Below are positions 45,701 through 57,476 of a DNA stretch of 64,000 nucleotides, in pieces; the stretch's first letter is position 1, and the number at the start of each line of letters is the position of its first letter. The notes below the pieces were generated by a model. It ran no database searches. It had not been told where the DNA came from and saw nothing but the letters and a program-made list of their open reading frames with translations. The DNA is from Paraspadella gotoi. Its lineage: Eukaryota > Chaetognatha. The DNA is taken from contig CM119269.1 in the NCBI GenBank assembly GCA_051294375.1, forward strand, positions 21,251,665-21,315,664, given 5' to 3'. A program made the translations under genes and the position numbers.

Positions 45701-46243
45701 GAAGGCAGATGGAACAGAGGGCTCATGTTAGCGGCCGGTTGGAAGCGGGTCATGCAGGTTTCACTCCAACTGCCGGAAAGGAGATCGTGGGAATCGATGA
45801 GGGAGAGGCTGAGTGGCGTCGAGGGGAAGGACGGCGTGAAATGGAGGAGAATCGAGAGATCGAACTAGAGGGGTAGGGGAGGGAGAGAAGGGATATGGAA
45901 AAGTTAGGTAGGGTTCTGATAGTGTCTCGTACCGATAAATTTAAAAAAAAAATACTATTAAAACTAGTCTAGTGTGGCGGATATATTCAACCGCCTCACG
46001 GTCCACCATCGTTCAGCCAAATACATTGGCCTCAGAGCGGAAAAACACAATTCATCCCAGGCGTTGAGTTCCCTCCACAGTCCTAACGACCTTCCCTCTC
46101 GTTGGCAGAAGCGAGACTGTCGCTGTTGCCATACTAGATAACTTTAAATAATCCGAGTTGAGACGAATCCTCTCTATTTTTACTTTTACGATTTTTTTGC
46201 CTTGCGATTTGAGAAAGGGACGCTCAATAATAAGTCGATATTT
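42789..46243. repeat. Duplicated block, copy C (high error)
   Basis: Matches copy B 38901-42231 and copy A from 28262, but with an indel every few tens of bases, mostly insertions (3455 bp against 3331 bp). The pattern looks like uncorrected long-read sequence. Gene X exons and the SINE (44953-45172) are recognisable but shifted. Confidence 0.85.
43216..45870 (+). pseudogene. Gene X, copy C, broken by many indels
   Basis: Traces of all six copy A exons are present, for example ACGACCGCGCCATTCA within the coiled-coil exon near 45630, but no exon keeps its frame. The alignable sequence is useful for voting between the frame differences of copies A and B; it supports the extra C bases of copy B in the fourth exon. 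Confidence 0.55.
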
Positions 46244-46287
46244 ACTAGACGAGAGCTAAACTCGGATTTTTTCAAAAAAACCTTGCA

Positions 46288-46449
46288 GATTATGATCACA
46301 CTGACATTATAATGCTCACTTCCGGAATCCTCGGACTCGACGGCAGTACTCTATTGCAAAAGGTTAAGTACACTGGACCAAGCTTACTCGAATATGCAAA
46401 TGAGATTAAACGAGTCACGGAGGAACTCCAGCATGAAAGAAAAAAATGA
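46288..46449 (+). CDS. Candidate last exon of an unknown gene
   Basis: AACCTTGCAG precedes an open stretch YDHTDIIMLTSGILGLDGST, then LLQKVKYTGPSLLEYANE and IKRVTEELQHERKK before TGA. Composition is like a folded protein with a helical charged end. No family recognised and no upstream exon found. Confidence 0.4.
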   Translation, partial: DYDHTDIIMLTSGILGLDGSTLLQKVKYTGPSLLEYANEIKRVTEELQHERKK

Positions 46450-47628
46450 TATTTTTAATTATTTAAATAAGTACTCGCTTTTTTATTAAAATACTTTAAA
46501 CAATAATAACAACTCATTTAATCATTTGTTGGTTATGAGTATCGTGAAGTATTTTGCCGCTATATTGTCTATCGATTTATCATTCTATATAAAACAACAA
46601 TTACATGCGTGATGAGGAAATTGCTACAGTCACTTCAAGGATGGCTCGTCCGGGAACTAAATTCCCAAGTCCACTTTGAAGAAGAGTTCTTCTAAATTCA
46701 TCTTCCGGTTGGCATTGTGAGAGGCTATAGTGTCGGGTCGCGCCGTGAAGTTGTCGATATCTTTTCTCTCGCCCGCCGCACTAGCTGCGAATCAAAATTT
46801 CTTACAAGACGCAACGACCGAACAAGCTCCACAAAAGATGCCGAAAGGGGGAGTCCCCGCCCTGAAGAAAAGAAAAAAGATCTCTTCATGTTTGACGACG
46901 CGTTCTACTGGGACCTTGGAGGATGTCCACGCCCTTCGACATTCTTTCGTCAGATGACAACGCTTCACCGGCGCAAGAAAAGATTATCTTTTTCTGTTCT
47001 TCTATTTGGAATGCCCGAGATTCGAAATTCATCGCGGAAGTTAGGATGCTTTCTCATTGCATTTAAATTGAATGGGAATGAACCATCGGCGGCCCACTGC
47101 GGCCAAAGGTCTGTCCGAGCTCCGTAAGATTTCATCCAAATATTCTTGTCATTTTATCGAGGTTGACAACGAGCCGCTCAAAGACGCGAGATTTCAGCGA
47201 CATTCGACGCCGATATTTTTTTTGCCGATGCCATCGACGAGGTCTTGACCAACGTGCCGAGATAAACTTTATGGAGCAAATTCAGTCGACCGATGCGTTT
47301 CATCAGCGGTAATAGAGCGGAAAAAGCGCAATAGTTGAAGCTTATTTTCCATCCGAGGATTTCTCTCTGGATCGCGGCCAGATCAATTACAAATTTGACG
47401 CCCGGAGATTCACATAAAAAGATTTAAAAATTTTCATATTTTTACTTTAAAAAAAAAAATTTCCGAACGTTTCCATTGCTGAAAACGAAATATTAAAATC
47501 TTCATTATTGCAAACTCAAACAAATTTATAGAATCGTAATATTAATAATATTATAATAATAATATATTTTAAACAAAGTTTAAAGAATAAAATTTCATCC
47601 AACGATTTTTATTTTAACGAAATATATG

Positions 47629-47667
47629 GACATGTTTCGAATTCTTTAATTTTCGAGTCTTCATCAG
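47629..47667 (-). ncRNA. Third hammerhead-like core motif
   Basis: On the minus strand CTGATGA (47667-47661) and GAAAC (47638-47634), followed by AT and GTC (47631-47629), are in the same order and spacing as at 3862-3903. Stem II is poor and stem I is not convincing here, so this is probably a decayed relative. Confidence 0.3.
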
Positions 47668-49572
47668 CGTTTAATTGATGCATTTACAAATTTGTGTAAA
47701 ATCTAGCGGGGAAAGAGAGAGAGAGAGAGAGAGAGGAAAAAGAGAGAGAGCAAAAATGTTTTCCACACAGGCACATAGTGGTTAAAGAATGAGTACAGGT
47801 TTAAGTTGACAGGTCAGATCAATTGGTGAAAGAGAGAGCAGAGAGGAGAGAGGAGGAGAGTGTGAAATATTATGCCTCGCCGCTCAGTTATCTTTTATTC
47901 TGTTCTTCTAAGCCGACATTTAGATTTTGTTGACTCGGTACTTACGTGTCCTCACGAATTCGGCCAAATATTTTCTGATTATTTGCGATCAGGCTTCTTT
48001 GTCAGTCCTGAGTCATTAACTATCTTGGAGGAGACTCAAACGGCAGTTATTTAGTTCGTTTTTTTGCCCTTTTTTCACAAGTAGCCATCGCCCGTCGCTC
48101 AACGAGTTTTACAGGGACTTTTTTATCGTATATTTGAAGTAAAAATACAAGTTTCTAGACCTTTATCTCCACTTTTAATTCACCCCATTTCCCTCGAGAT
48201 GTCAGCGAAAAAAAGATTCATTCAACCTACGTCAGACTTTCAAAGGACGGACGAGGCCGCCGCGAACGCACCCGAGATCACCGAGCGTTGAAATATAAAG
48301 GATATTTCACAGAGACGAGCAGAAAAAACAGAGAGAGACAAATAATGCATTGCTGCAATGGTACAACAAGGAATAAGTTACAACTAATCAATATATCAAT
48401 ATTATCTATAATGAGTAAAATTCTGAAATCAAATTAATAAACATAAATTGCGCCGCGATTTATCCCGGGCATTATAAACTTCAATATCAAATGTTCATAT
48501 TTAACTTGAAAATTCAACCTCTGATAATACGAAAATTCTCCAAGTTCATACGTCTTTGCCTTGTCCTGCAATATCTATATCATACCAATAATTAATTCGA
48601 TAACTAATAAACCTGTAATTCACATCCTTGTTCAGCTTCGTTCGAGTTTTAGCAGATTTAAACCAAAGGTTTTGAAATAATTCTCATCAACGATTTTAAA
48701 AAATGGAAGAGCGTCGAACACATGTCGTACATTAAATAAAAATCGCTTGATGATAATTATTTTCAAACTTTGTTATTAAATAATACTCACTTTCTAAAAC
48801 CACGGACTGTTACAATTAATCACAGACAAAAATATTGGAAGAAATTACGGGAAATGAAAAAAAAATCTCACCGATATGATCACTGATAGACGAGAGCGAC
48901 GAGACGAAAGTCGCTAATAATCTTCTCTTTATCTTTTGGTCGTCCTGGCACTTTACCATTATATTAAACAATAACTTATGTGCAATTGCTTAAAGAATAT
49001 GCAGTAGTAAAACTATTTAATTTGGACAAATAAATATTAAGCAGCAATTATGGGTATTAAGGAAAACTTATAACAGTTTGGACTAGATATATATTACCAA
49101 AAGAAAAACCGATTAAGTTCATTTTCCGATTAAAACAGACTCCCTTCTAATTTTCAAAAACGCCAGTAATTTTACAATTTATAAACGTTTTTTTTATAGA
49201 AATTTTTTTTCTGAAATAGAAATTAATTTTTTGGTTTAAAGCAGTCTTTGAAAACACACATTTAAAGGAAAACATCCCACGTGTCTGTCCACTGCACAAA
49301 AACTTCATACAAACACGACACCAGTTTCTTAGATTCGCCGGAAAGGACTCGTCATCTTAGGAAATTAGCCCATACATTTTGAGAAGCCGTTTTTTTGATC
49401 TACTAAGCCATAACTCCATTTACGGCACCTTCGCAATTTCACGTCAATTTTGCCTATCTACAAGACCTACTCTTCGACTTCCTTATTTCGCGTGTCGTGG
49501 AAATCATGTTGCCGTGACGGTGTTTTTTGATTACACTCCGATGTACTTCCATAGTTAGATTTCTGGGGTCTA

Positions 49573-50597
49573 ATATTACGGCTTTCGCGCCTGAAAAGGT
49601 TGAAACGAGTTAGTTAACTCCAGAAATTCTGTCAGCTACGTTGATACGCGTTGTCTTCTTTTATTCGACGAGTGCATTTGCGATAACCTGCCCTCCCTTC
49701 TGCCCGACTGACTCTCCAGCCGTTAACGCTCCCACTTCTCTCTTCCTCTCCTCCCGCCATTTTTGCGCGGAGCCGCGCGACCAGCGCTTCCACGTCCAGC
49801 ACGCATATCTTTTCATCCCACCGCTCCACGTCACAGGGGCCAGGCGGCACGTGATGGCACTGGCTACGGCAGGGCGGCTCGGAGCCAACCGGCCCGCGGC
49901 TTTCGTGAGAGGGGCGGAGACGGATCTCACGAGGCCATAATCGAAAAATGACTCATTGAGACAACGACACACAGCGCGAGCCAATCACGCACGCCACGAA
50001 CGTAGAAAGAACAGGGGACAAACAACAAGATCGCTACTGATCGCAGAAATCTGTCTCCAAACACTCCTCTCTCTCTCTTCCCGAAATCGCCCGACCATGA
50101 GCTATCCGGCGCTCCACAACGACCGCCGTCAGACGCCTGGACAACACTGATACGACAACAAAACCGTCGCGAAGACTTACCGGTGAACCTCGAATGGACA
50201 CGCCCGAAATCGAACACATTACCCGTTATCGAGCTTATACTATGGCCAGAACGGAAGGCGGGCACGAGAGGAGGAACGTAGAGCTCCCGAGCCCGGAACA
50301 GAAGCCAAGCGAACAGCTTCACAGAACGCAGCCCATCTCCGAACGACCAACCGTACCAAACACGACCATCCACACAACCAACCACCAAGGCACATTTGTC
50401 GCTTCGAAACAGCGAGCCAGAAGACTCTTGCGGAGATTCAAACAGCTACTCTCTGTCTCTACCGAACACTGCACACATCCCACAGACTCTACCACCCGCT
50501 AAAAACTCGGAGGAGAGATTTCCGCGGCTGTCGACGACTCCGACGCCGAGGGAAGTTCGATCCGAGAGCATCGCCGTCGTCGCATCGGCCGAAGGTT
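49573..50597 (+). pseudogene. Gene X, copy C continuation past the interruption
   Basis: From 49573 the sequence again follows copy B from 42233, with heavy indels, through the two copy B terminal exons (for example GCGGCTTTCGTGAGAGG at 49897). It then runs past the point where copy B meets its gap. This extra part is open as NSEPEDSCGDSNSYSLSLP, TAHIPQTLPPAKNSEERFP, then VRSESIAVVASAEG up to about 50597, followed by a possible GTTGTC donor. It gives the only view of the downstream gene X sequence, Ser/Pro-rich. Confidence 0.5.
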
Positions 50598-50817
50598 GTC
50601 GTCGTTACAGTTATTACACTCTTATTTCCTTTTTACACTGATATCATCTGTCCGTCTTCAAGATAGGAACATTCTTTCCCAGAGAAAAAGCGCTTTAAAC
50701 TGTTGCCCTCCTATCTACAGTCCAGAGCGAACAATCCCCAGCCAGTGCGCACACCACTACGTCTCTAACATTCCCGCGCCAAACGAGGAACAGAAACGCC
50801 TACGAGTATTCACCTCA

Positions 50818-50876
50818 TACGCTTGAGATCGGCGGCCTCCTGCACGGCGGTTTCCTTGAGCTCCAGCGGGCTCCGT
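50818..50876 (-). CDS. Possible short exon on the minus strand
   Basis: Minus-strand frame PLELKETAVQEAADLKRMR ends at a GTGAAT donor. The helical, charged sequence looks coding, but the acceptor is weak and no partner exon was found. Confidence 0.25.
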
Positions 50877-51645
50877 CACGCAGCAGAAGCGAAATCGAGA
50901 GAGGAAATGTTTTGAAGAGGCGATTCGGAATGAAACTTGAAGGGAGTAAAAATAGGGGCAGGGGGAAGTGGGAATTGTTTTGATGGAAAAAATTGAAATC
51001 TGTCAAAAGGATTTAACGGAAATGATTAATAAATTGGCGTTGACTCGAGCCAGAAAATACAAAAATTTATGTATTTAACAGGAGAAAAAACAAAACGTTC
51101 TCGTTATCGTAAAAGTAACATACATCTGAACGAATATGCTTTACAGCTTTAGCATTGCAGATGATTTGTCGATATCGGTAGAATCGTATGTTTTACCAAA
51201 TAAAAAGAATCTATTTTTGCTTTTTTGTTCGATATCACTAAATAGCAAGTTAGGTAAAAAAAAATTCAAACTTTGAAATAAACCAAAATGTTTTTTTTTT
51301 TCAAAATCGTTAAGCCTTTTTAATATTATCATTATGCTTCACAATAAAAGTTTTATTTTTTATTTTTTCTCCGAACCGTTGAAAAGAATATTCTTATCGT
51401 CTAATTAATCACAACCGGCCAGTGGCCACTCGTACCCGGCAATAATCCGTCGAGAGCATTGCAAAGGTCGCAGTCCTCTCCTCCGTAATGAGAAGGTCCC
51501 TGGTTCGAAAGACGAATGAGAATCGTTCACAGATTCACAGACGAAAACAAAAACCCCGAAACTACAACAACGACAAACAAACACCTTGGCTCAGCGATTT
51601 TCGCTCGTTGCCGACGGTGATTCGATTATCGTCAAATATGACGGC

Positions 51646-51676
<31 letters not shown>

Positions 51677-51919
51677 AACGACGGACGATACATTTCCGTT
51701 TTTGTTTGAACGCTTCTGCCAACGACGAAGCTTCGATATTATCAGTTTCGGAAATACCAGCTCAAATGTTTTTAAATTTTGTTAATTAGTAAATTTTTTG
51801 GGGGATAAAAACAAAAAAAAATATGCAGCGCACAAAATTTTAGTCGGTAGAGCGACTAGCGGTTAAAATCGTCAGCGACGAGAGCCACTACGCTAAGACG
51901 AGCAACCTCAACGACCGTC
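50877..51919. other. Upstream region of the glutamate receptor gene
   Basis: AT-rich spacer. CCCTGGTTCGAAA near 51498 could be the B box of a SINE fragment beginning near 51420. A (GAC)n run lies at 51648-51675. No promoter element is clear. Confidence 0.4.
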
Positions 51920-53835
51920 ATGTTCCCTCAGCGACTTTTCTTTCTTTTTCTTTCCACATTTTCGTTTTTTTCGTCGACGTTTTCGGCGAAACCCGAGGAC
52001 GTCGTCGTTTGCGTCTTCGATCCACCGCGAGAGCGCCGTCTCTTCGTTGGCGGCGTCGCGAGCATTGGGGCAACCCTCGACCGCGCCGCCCTGGACGTTC
52101 AATCTCTTGTCGTCGAGGCGCTGAGAAATGTCGAGGTCAAAAGCGACGACGACGACGACGACGACGAAAACGCGATCGACGTCGTCGTCAGGAAAATCAG
52201 CGTCACCAAGGAAAAAGGGCAAAACGGCCTTTACAAGCGGCTCGTATGGAGTTGAAGGACGAGGTGTGAGCTGAGTCGCGAAGAAGAGGATAACGTATGA
52301 AGCATGAATCTTCTAATCTCCTCATCGCTTTCACGAGACAAAACAACAAAGGTCGACGAAAGAACTGCGACGTGATTATTGGGGTCGATTCGACGAGGAG
52401 CGGCGGACCATACGTTAGCAGCAAGACGCCGACGTGCGTCTACATCGCGGCTAAGATATTTCAGACGCCATAAAGGATATCATAATCCCTTTATCATAGT
52501 AATATCAACTATCTCTATTCATTTATACACTTTCACAATGCTCCACAACAGATACAAATTCAACGATTTATATTGTGTTCGGCGATATTCTCAATCCAGT
52601 TTGACATAAGACGTCCAAGTTTTGNNNNNNNNNNNNNNNNNNNNNNNNNNNNNNNNNNNNNNNNNNNNNNNNNNNNNNNNNNNNNNNNNNNNNNNNNNNN
52701 NNNNNNNNNNNNNNNNNNNNNNNNNNNNNNNNNNNNNNNNNNNNNNNNNNNNNNNNNNNNNNNNNNNNNNNNNNNNNNNNNNNNNNNNNNNNNNNNNNNN
52801 NNNNNNNNNNNNNNNNNNNNNNNNNNNNNNNNNNNNNNNNNNNNNNNNNNNNNNNNNNNNNNNNNNNNNNNNNNNNNNNNNNNNNNNNNNNNNNNNNNNN
52901 NNNNNNNNNNNNNNNNNNNNNNNNNNNNNNNNNNNNNNNNNNNNNNNNNNNNNNNNNNNNNNNNNNNNNNNNNNNNNNNNNNNNNNNNNNNNNNNNNNNN
53001 NNNNNNNNNNNNNNNNNNNNNNNNNNNNNNNNNNNNNNNNNNNNNNNNNNNNNNNNNNNNNNNNNNNNNNNNNNNNNNNNNNNNNNNNNNNNNNNNNNNN
53101 NNNNNNNNNNNNNNNNNNNNNNNNNNNNNNNNNNNNNNNNNNNNNNNNNNNNNNNNNNNNNNNNNNNNNNNNNNNNNNNNNNNNNNNNNNNNNNNNNNNN
53201 NNNNNNNNNNNNNNNNNNNNNNNNNNNNNNNNNNNNNNNNNNNNNNNNNNNNNNNNNNNNNNNNNNNNNNNNNNNNNNNNNNNNNNNNNNNNNNNNNNNN
53301 NNNNNNNNNNNNNNNNNNNNNNNNNNNNNNNNNNNNNNNNNNNNNNNNNNNNNTCAGATGAACTGAAAAAAGTAAGAGGCCAAAGAGAGAGGGTTTAATA
53401 AATGAAGTTCTGTGCAATGAACTGAAATAAGAGCAACAGAGATCAGGCTTTAATAAATGAATTGTGAATTGTGCAATGAACTGAAAATTAAGAGGCAAAG
53501 AGAGAATGAATGAACTGAAGACGCAGAATCGCAATGAATTTCTTTTAGTTAAGCTAAGAAAGGTGTTAAAACTTAAAATACTACAGTTAAATGCTTAAAG
53601 TTTTAGTTTAATTCTCAAAAATAAGAACTAGTTTCACGCGTTTCCGCAGCAAATCGGGGTCCGCAACTTTATCGTGTGGACGAACCGTTGGATGTGCTCC
53701 TCCATCCTTCGCGCGTCCTTGGCGATGACGATGCACACCCCGGCCTACTCGTGGATCATCGCCGAGATCAATGGTGTCGTGGGTTTGTCTCAGCTTTTGC
53801 GTCAAAGCGACGCCAATGTCACCACCTTTCAATAT

Positions 53836-53871
<36 letters not shown>

Positions 53872-56800
53872 TTGACCCTCGCCAATCCCCAACCTCTCAT
53901 CGCCCCACCTCTGGCCGTCTGGGCTGCCGACGCCGCAGCGCTCATACGTTTTCGCGTCTTTCACTTCCGACGTCTTGGATTTGACTCATCATCGTCGCGC
54001 CGGGAAAGCCTTCGCCGCGCTTTCCGCGATGACGGAGACGTGGAAGGCGTCGCGGCTGGGAAGAGTGGCGTCGTCAGAATGAGCGCCGGGCGACGATCGG
54101 GATTTCGGGTGGACGTCTTTGGAAATTCGACGCGGTTCTTGAAGAGAGCCAAATTGGCCGAGTGGTCATCGGGGAAAAGTAAGAAGACGTTGAAATTTGT
54201 TCCGCGTTGTGATGTGAATATCAAAATCACTTAGAATCACCATAGAAATGCGAATAATCCACTTCAACGCTTACTTAGCTTTTTTTTATATTTTACTTGT
54301 TAAAAGACGGCGTCCCTTCGCAACTCGTATTCGTGTCGGACGCCAAAAACCAGCGCGACTGGAATTCCGCGCCGCTTCGAATCGTCACCCTCAACGAGCC
54401 TCCTTTTCTCTGCTGCGGAGACAGCTGCAGAGACTGCGATACGTCAAAGGTGAATTTCAATTATCTTTTCGTTTGCTCATTACGGGGAGAGGTAAGTCTT
54501 TGAAACCAAGACCAAGATTTCTTCCACGACCCGCATCCGCTCTTCCAGCCTCTCGACGCCTCCAACACGACGGGCTACTTGGTGGATCTTCTCTCCGGAA
54601 TCCGTGACGTTATCGGGAAGAACTTCTCCTATTCGTTGAACTTCGTTACGGACGGAAAATACGGACGGCGGGGCGAAGACGGGGAATGGAACGGTGCCAT
54701 CGGTCAAGTTATCGACAATGAGGCGGACCTCATTCTCGCTAATATCGGTGAGATTCTCAGAGAGATGAGAATGATTGTCTTTTGTTTTAATATTTGAATA
54801 TTTATTTATTTAGTTCTTTCTTTAGTTTATAATTTATAGTTTACTCCTCTTCTCTTCTTTCTCTCTCTCTTCTTTCTTCATCTCTTCTTCTCTCTTCTCG
54901 CTTCTCTCTCTCTCTCGTCTCTCTCTCTCCCCCTCTCCCCCCCTCTCCAAGCCATCACCACGGAGCGCGAGGAGGCGATGGACTTCACTTCGCCCTTCTT
55001 CGCCGACGGCCTCAACATCCTCAGCGTCTTGGAGGAAGAGAAGCCACACCTCTTCGAGTTCCTCAATCCCTTCGCCATCGACGTCTGGATGGTCATCATC
55101 GGCTGCATCGTCGTCCTCGGCGTCGCGCTTTACTTCCTCGACAAATCGGAGGAGGAAGGGGAGGAAGAAGGCGAGGGGGTTGGGGAAGGAGGAGGGGGGA
55201 AAGGAAGAAGGCGAGGCGGGTTGGGGAAGGAGGGGGGGAAAGGAAGAAGGCGAGGGGTTGGGGAAGGAGAGGGGAGGAAAGGAAGAGGACGTGGGTTGGA
55301 GTGGCAGAAGGGAAGAAGGCGAGGCGGGTTGGGGAAGGAGGGGGAGGAAAGGAAGAGGACGTGTGAGTGGCAGAAGGGAAGAAGGCGAGATGGAGGGAAG
55401 AAGGGAAGAAAGAGAAGTGAAGATGAGGGTTAAATTATAGTATGAAATTGGTACAACCAATATAAAATTATCCATTCATTTAATAAATAAGCTATCTTGC
55501 CCCTGACTTTGGACAGGCTTTGGTGGTTTAAGGCCTCCATCACTCTTACAAGATAATGACATAGCAGGTCCCTGCAAGCTTTCAATCAAGACTCTCTCAC
55601 AGTCTCGTTTATTCACTCCCAGAGTACCTGGCTTCCCTATCAATGAAGTGAAAAATATTTCAAAGAATGTTTCAATTGTATGAAAAGACCACTCCCTTAA
55701 GTATTAGATCGGGGAATACTTATTGTACTCCGCACTAGCATCAAAATACAAGGAGCTGAATTTTATGAAATTGGTACAACCAATATAAAAATTATCCATT
55801 CATTTAATAAATAAGCTATCTTGCCCCTGACTTTGGACAGGCTTTGGTGGTTTAAGGCCTCCATCACTCTTACATATATAAAAAAAAACTCCCGATCGGT
55901 CCAAAGGTCACACTCTGTTCGAGAGCATCTGGTTCATCTTTGCGGCAATGGTCAAAGGCGGAACTGAGTCCGTACCGCAAACGACGCCAGCCAGGTGATA
56001 AGGTTGATCTCGAAGCGACGTGTGATTGCGCTTGTCATTCTTTCTATCTTTCATTCTCTTTCCAGACTCTTGACGTCGTTTTGGTGGTTCGTCTCAATGA
56101 CTTTTCTGGCGTCTTACACTGCGAAGTTGGCGGCACTTTTGACGATGCAGCATCTCTCGTCGCCTTTCCAGAACATTCACGAGCTCGTCGGGCAATCATC
56201 CTTTAAGTACGGAACAATCGAGGACTCCGCCGTTCACCAGTTCTTTCAGGTGAGGTTCTATCAGCCGTCGTCACTATGTTCGACGTAGTACATGTAAAAT
56301 GGTCATTGCTTAAAGTCTTATTCATCTTAATATAATTTGCATATTAGTGTACTTTTAAAGAAATAAGTAAAATAGAAGAAAACAGTAACTGACAAAACAT
56401 GAATCCGCAAAGTTTAAATAAGCAGCACTATCTAGCGGAAAAATAGAAAAAATACATATTCTCGCATGTTTACGATACGTTTAAACCTAGGGTAAGACTA
56501 TTAAACTATTGTATGGTTGTCATAAGATAGAAATAGATTGAAAAAAAATCCGTCTCTCAATCCAAGGACAATGATGTCTTCCACAACGCCATGGGACAAA
56601 TGACCAAATGGAACCGCAACGATTCAATTTTTGTGTCATCAGAGTCGGAGGCGGTTACGCGCGTGCGCCGCGGCGACTACGCATTTATTTGGTGCGAAAT
56701 GGATTAAGATTGACGATATTGACGAGCTTTGATTACTTACTTAAAAGATAGCTCGTAGTTTATATTGTAATATATTGTATAAATAATAAATTGTAAGGTT

Positions 56801-57426
56801 ACACAAAACGTAAATTTATAGTTAAAATAAATTGGATACAGGTCGGCCTCCATCAATAAGTACCTCGTCGGGAGAAAAGAGAACTGCGATCTCGTCGTTA
56901 TCGGCGACTCCTTCGCCAAAAGAAGCTACGGCATCGGCCTCAGGGCAGGTGCCAGTTACAGGTGCAGACCTGGAGCGGAAAGTTCTTGACACGTAATATT
57001 GATTAGCATTAATTGACTCTTCAGGCACGACTTTTCTTTGGCCATCCTTCGCCTAAAGGTGCGCGATCAAGCTTTTCTGTCTCTTTTATCACGATTGATG
57101 ACACTGTCATATTACTGTATCAGGAACAGGGCTTTCTTCACGACATCGAATACAAATGGTTTCATCACAAATCCGAATGCCCAACGGAAACCGAAGGCAC
57201 AGAACAGATGACACTGGAACATCTTAAGGTCTATTGCCCGAGAGACACTAGTTCATAATGACATTAAAACTAAAATAAAGATTTATAATGTTTTAAAACG
57301 TTGTTTTATTCATTCCAACTCTACAGGGTGTGTTCGTTATTCTCTTTATCGGAGTCGGCATTTGCTTCACTTTGTTCGTCTTCGAAAAAATTCACTCGAT
57401 ATTCATAGATGCGCGAAAATCGAACG

Positions 57427-57476
<50 letters not shown>

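Larger units (their letters stand above)
46244..49572. other. 3.3-kb sequence interrupting copy C
   Basis: Copy C follows copy B up to GTCGATATTTAC, leaves it, and resumes at about 49573 (ATATTACGGCTTTCGCGCC). ATATT(T)AC stands at both borders like a target duplication. Inside I see an exon-like piece at 46288-46449, a frame-broken coding-like stretch around 46690-47410 (DILSSDDNASPAQEKIIFF; VEAYFPSEDFSLDRGQINYK), a hammerhead-like motif at 47629-47667, GA arrays near 47710-47750, and AT-rich sequence to 49572. It could be an insertion or a contig misjoin. Confidence 0.5.

Noticed and set aside
52560-53534. Long frames of 258-324 residues on both strands
   Set aside because: They consist almost entirely of N; no sequence supports them.
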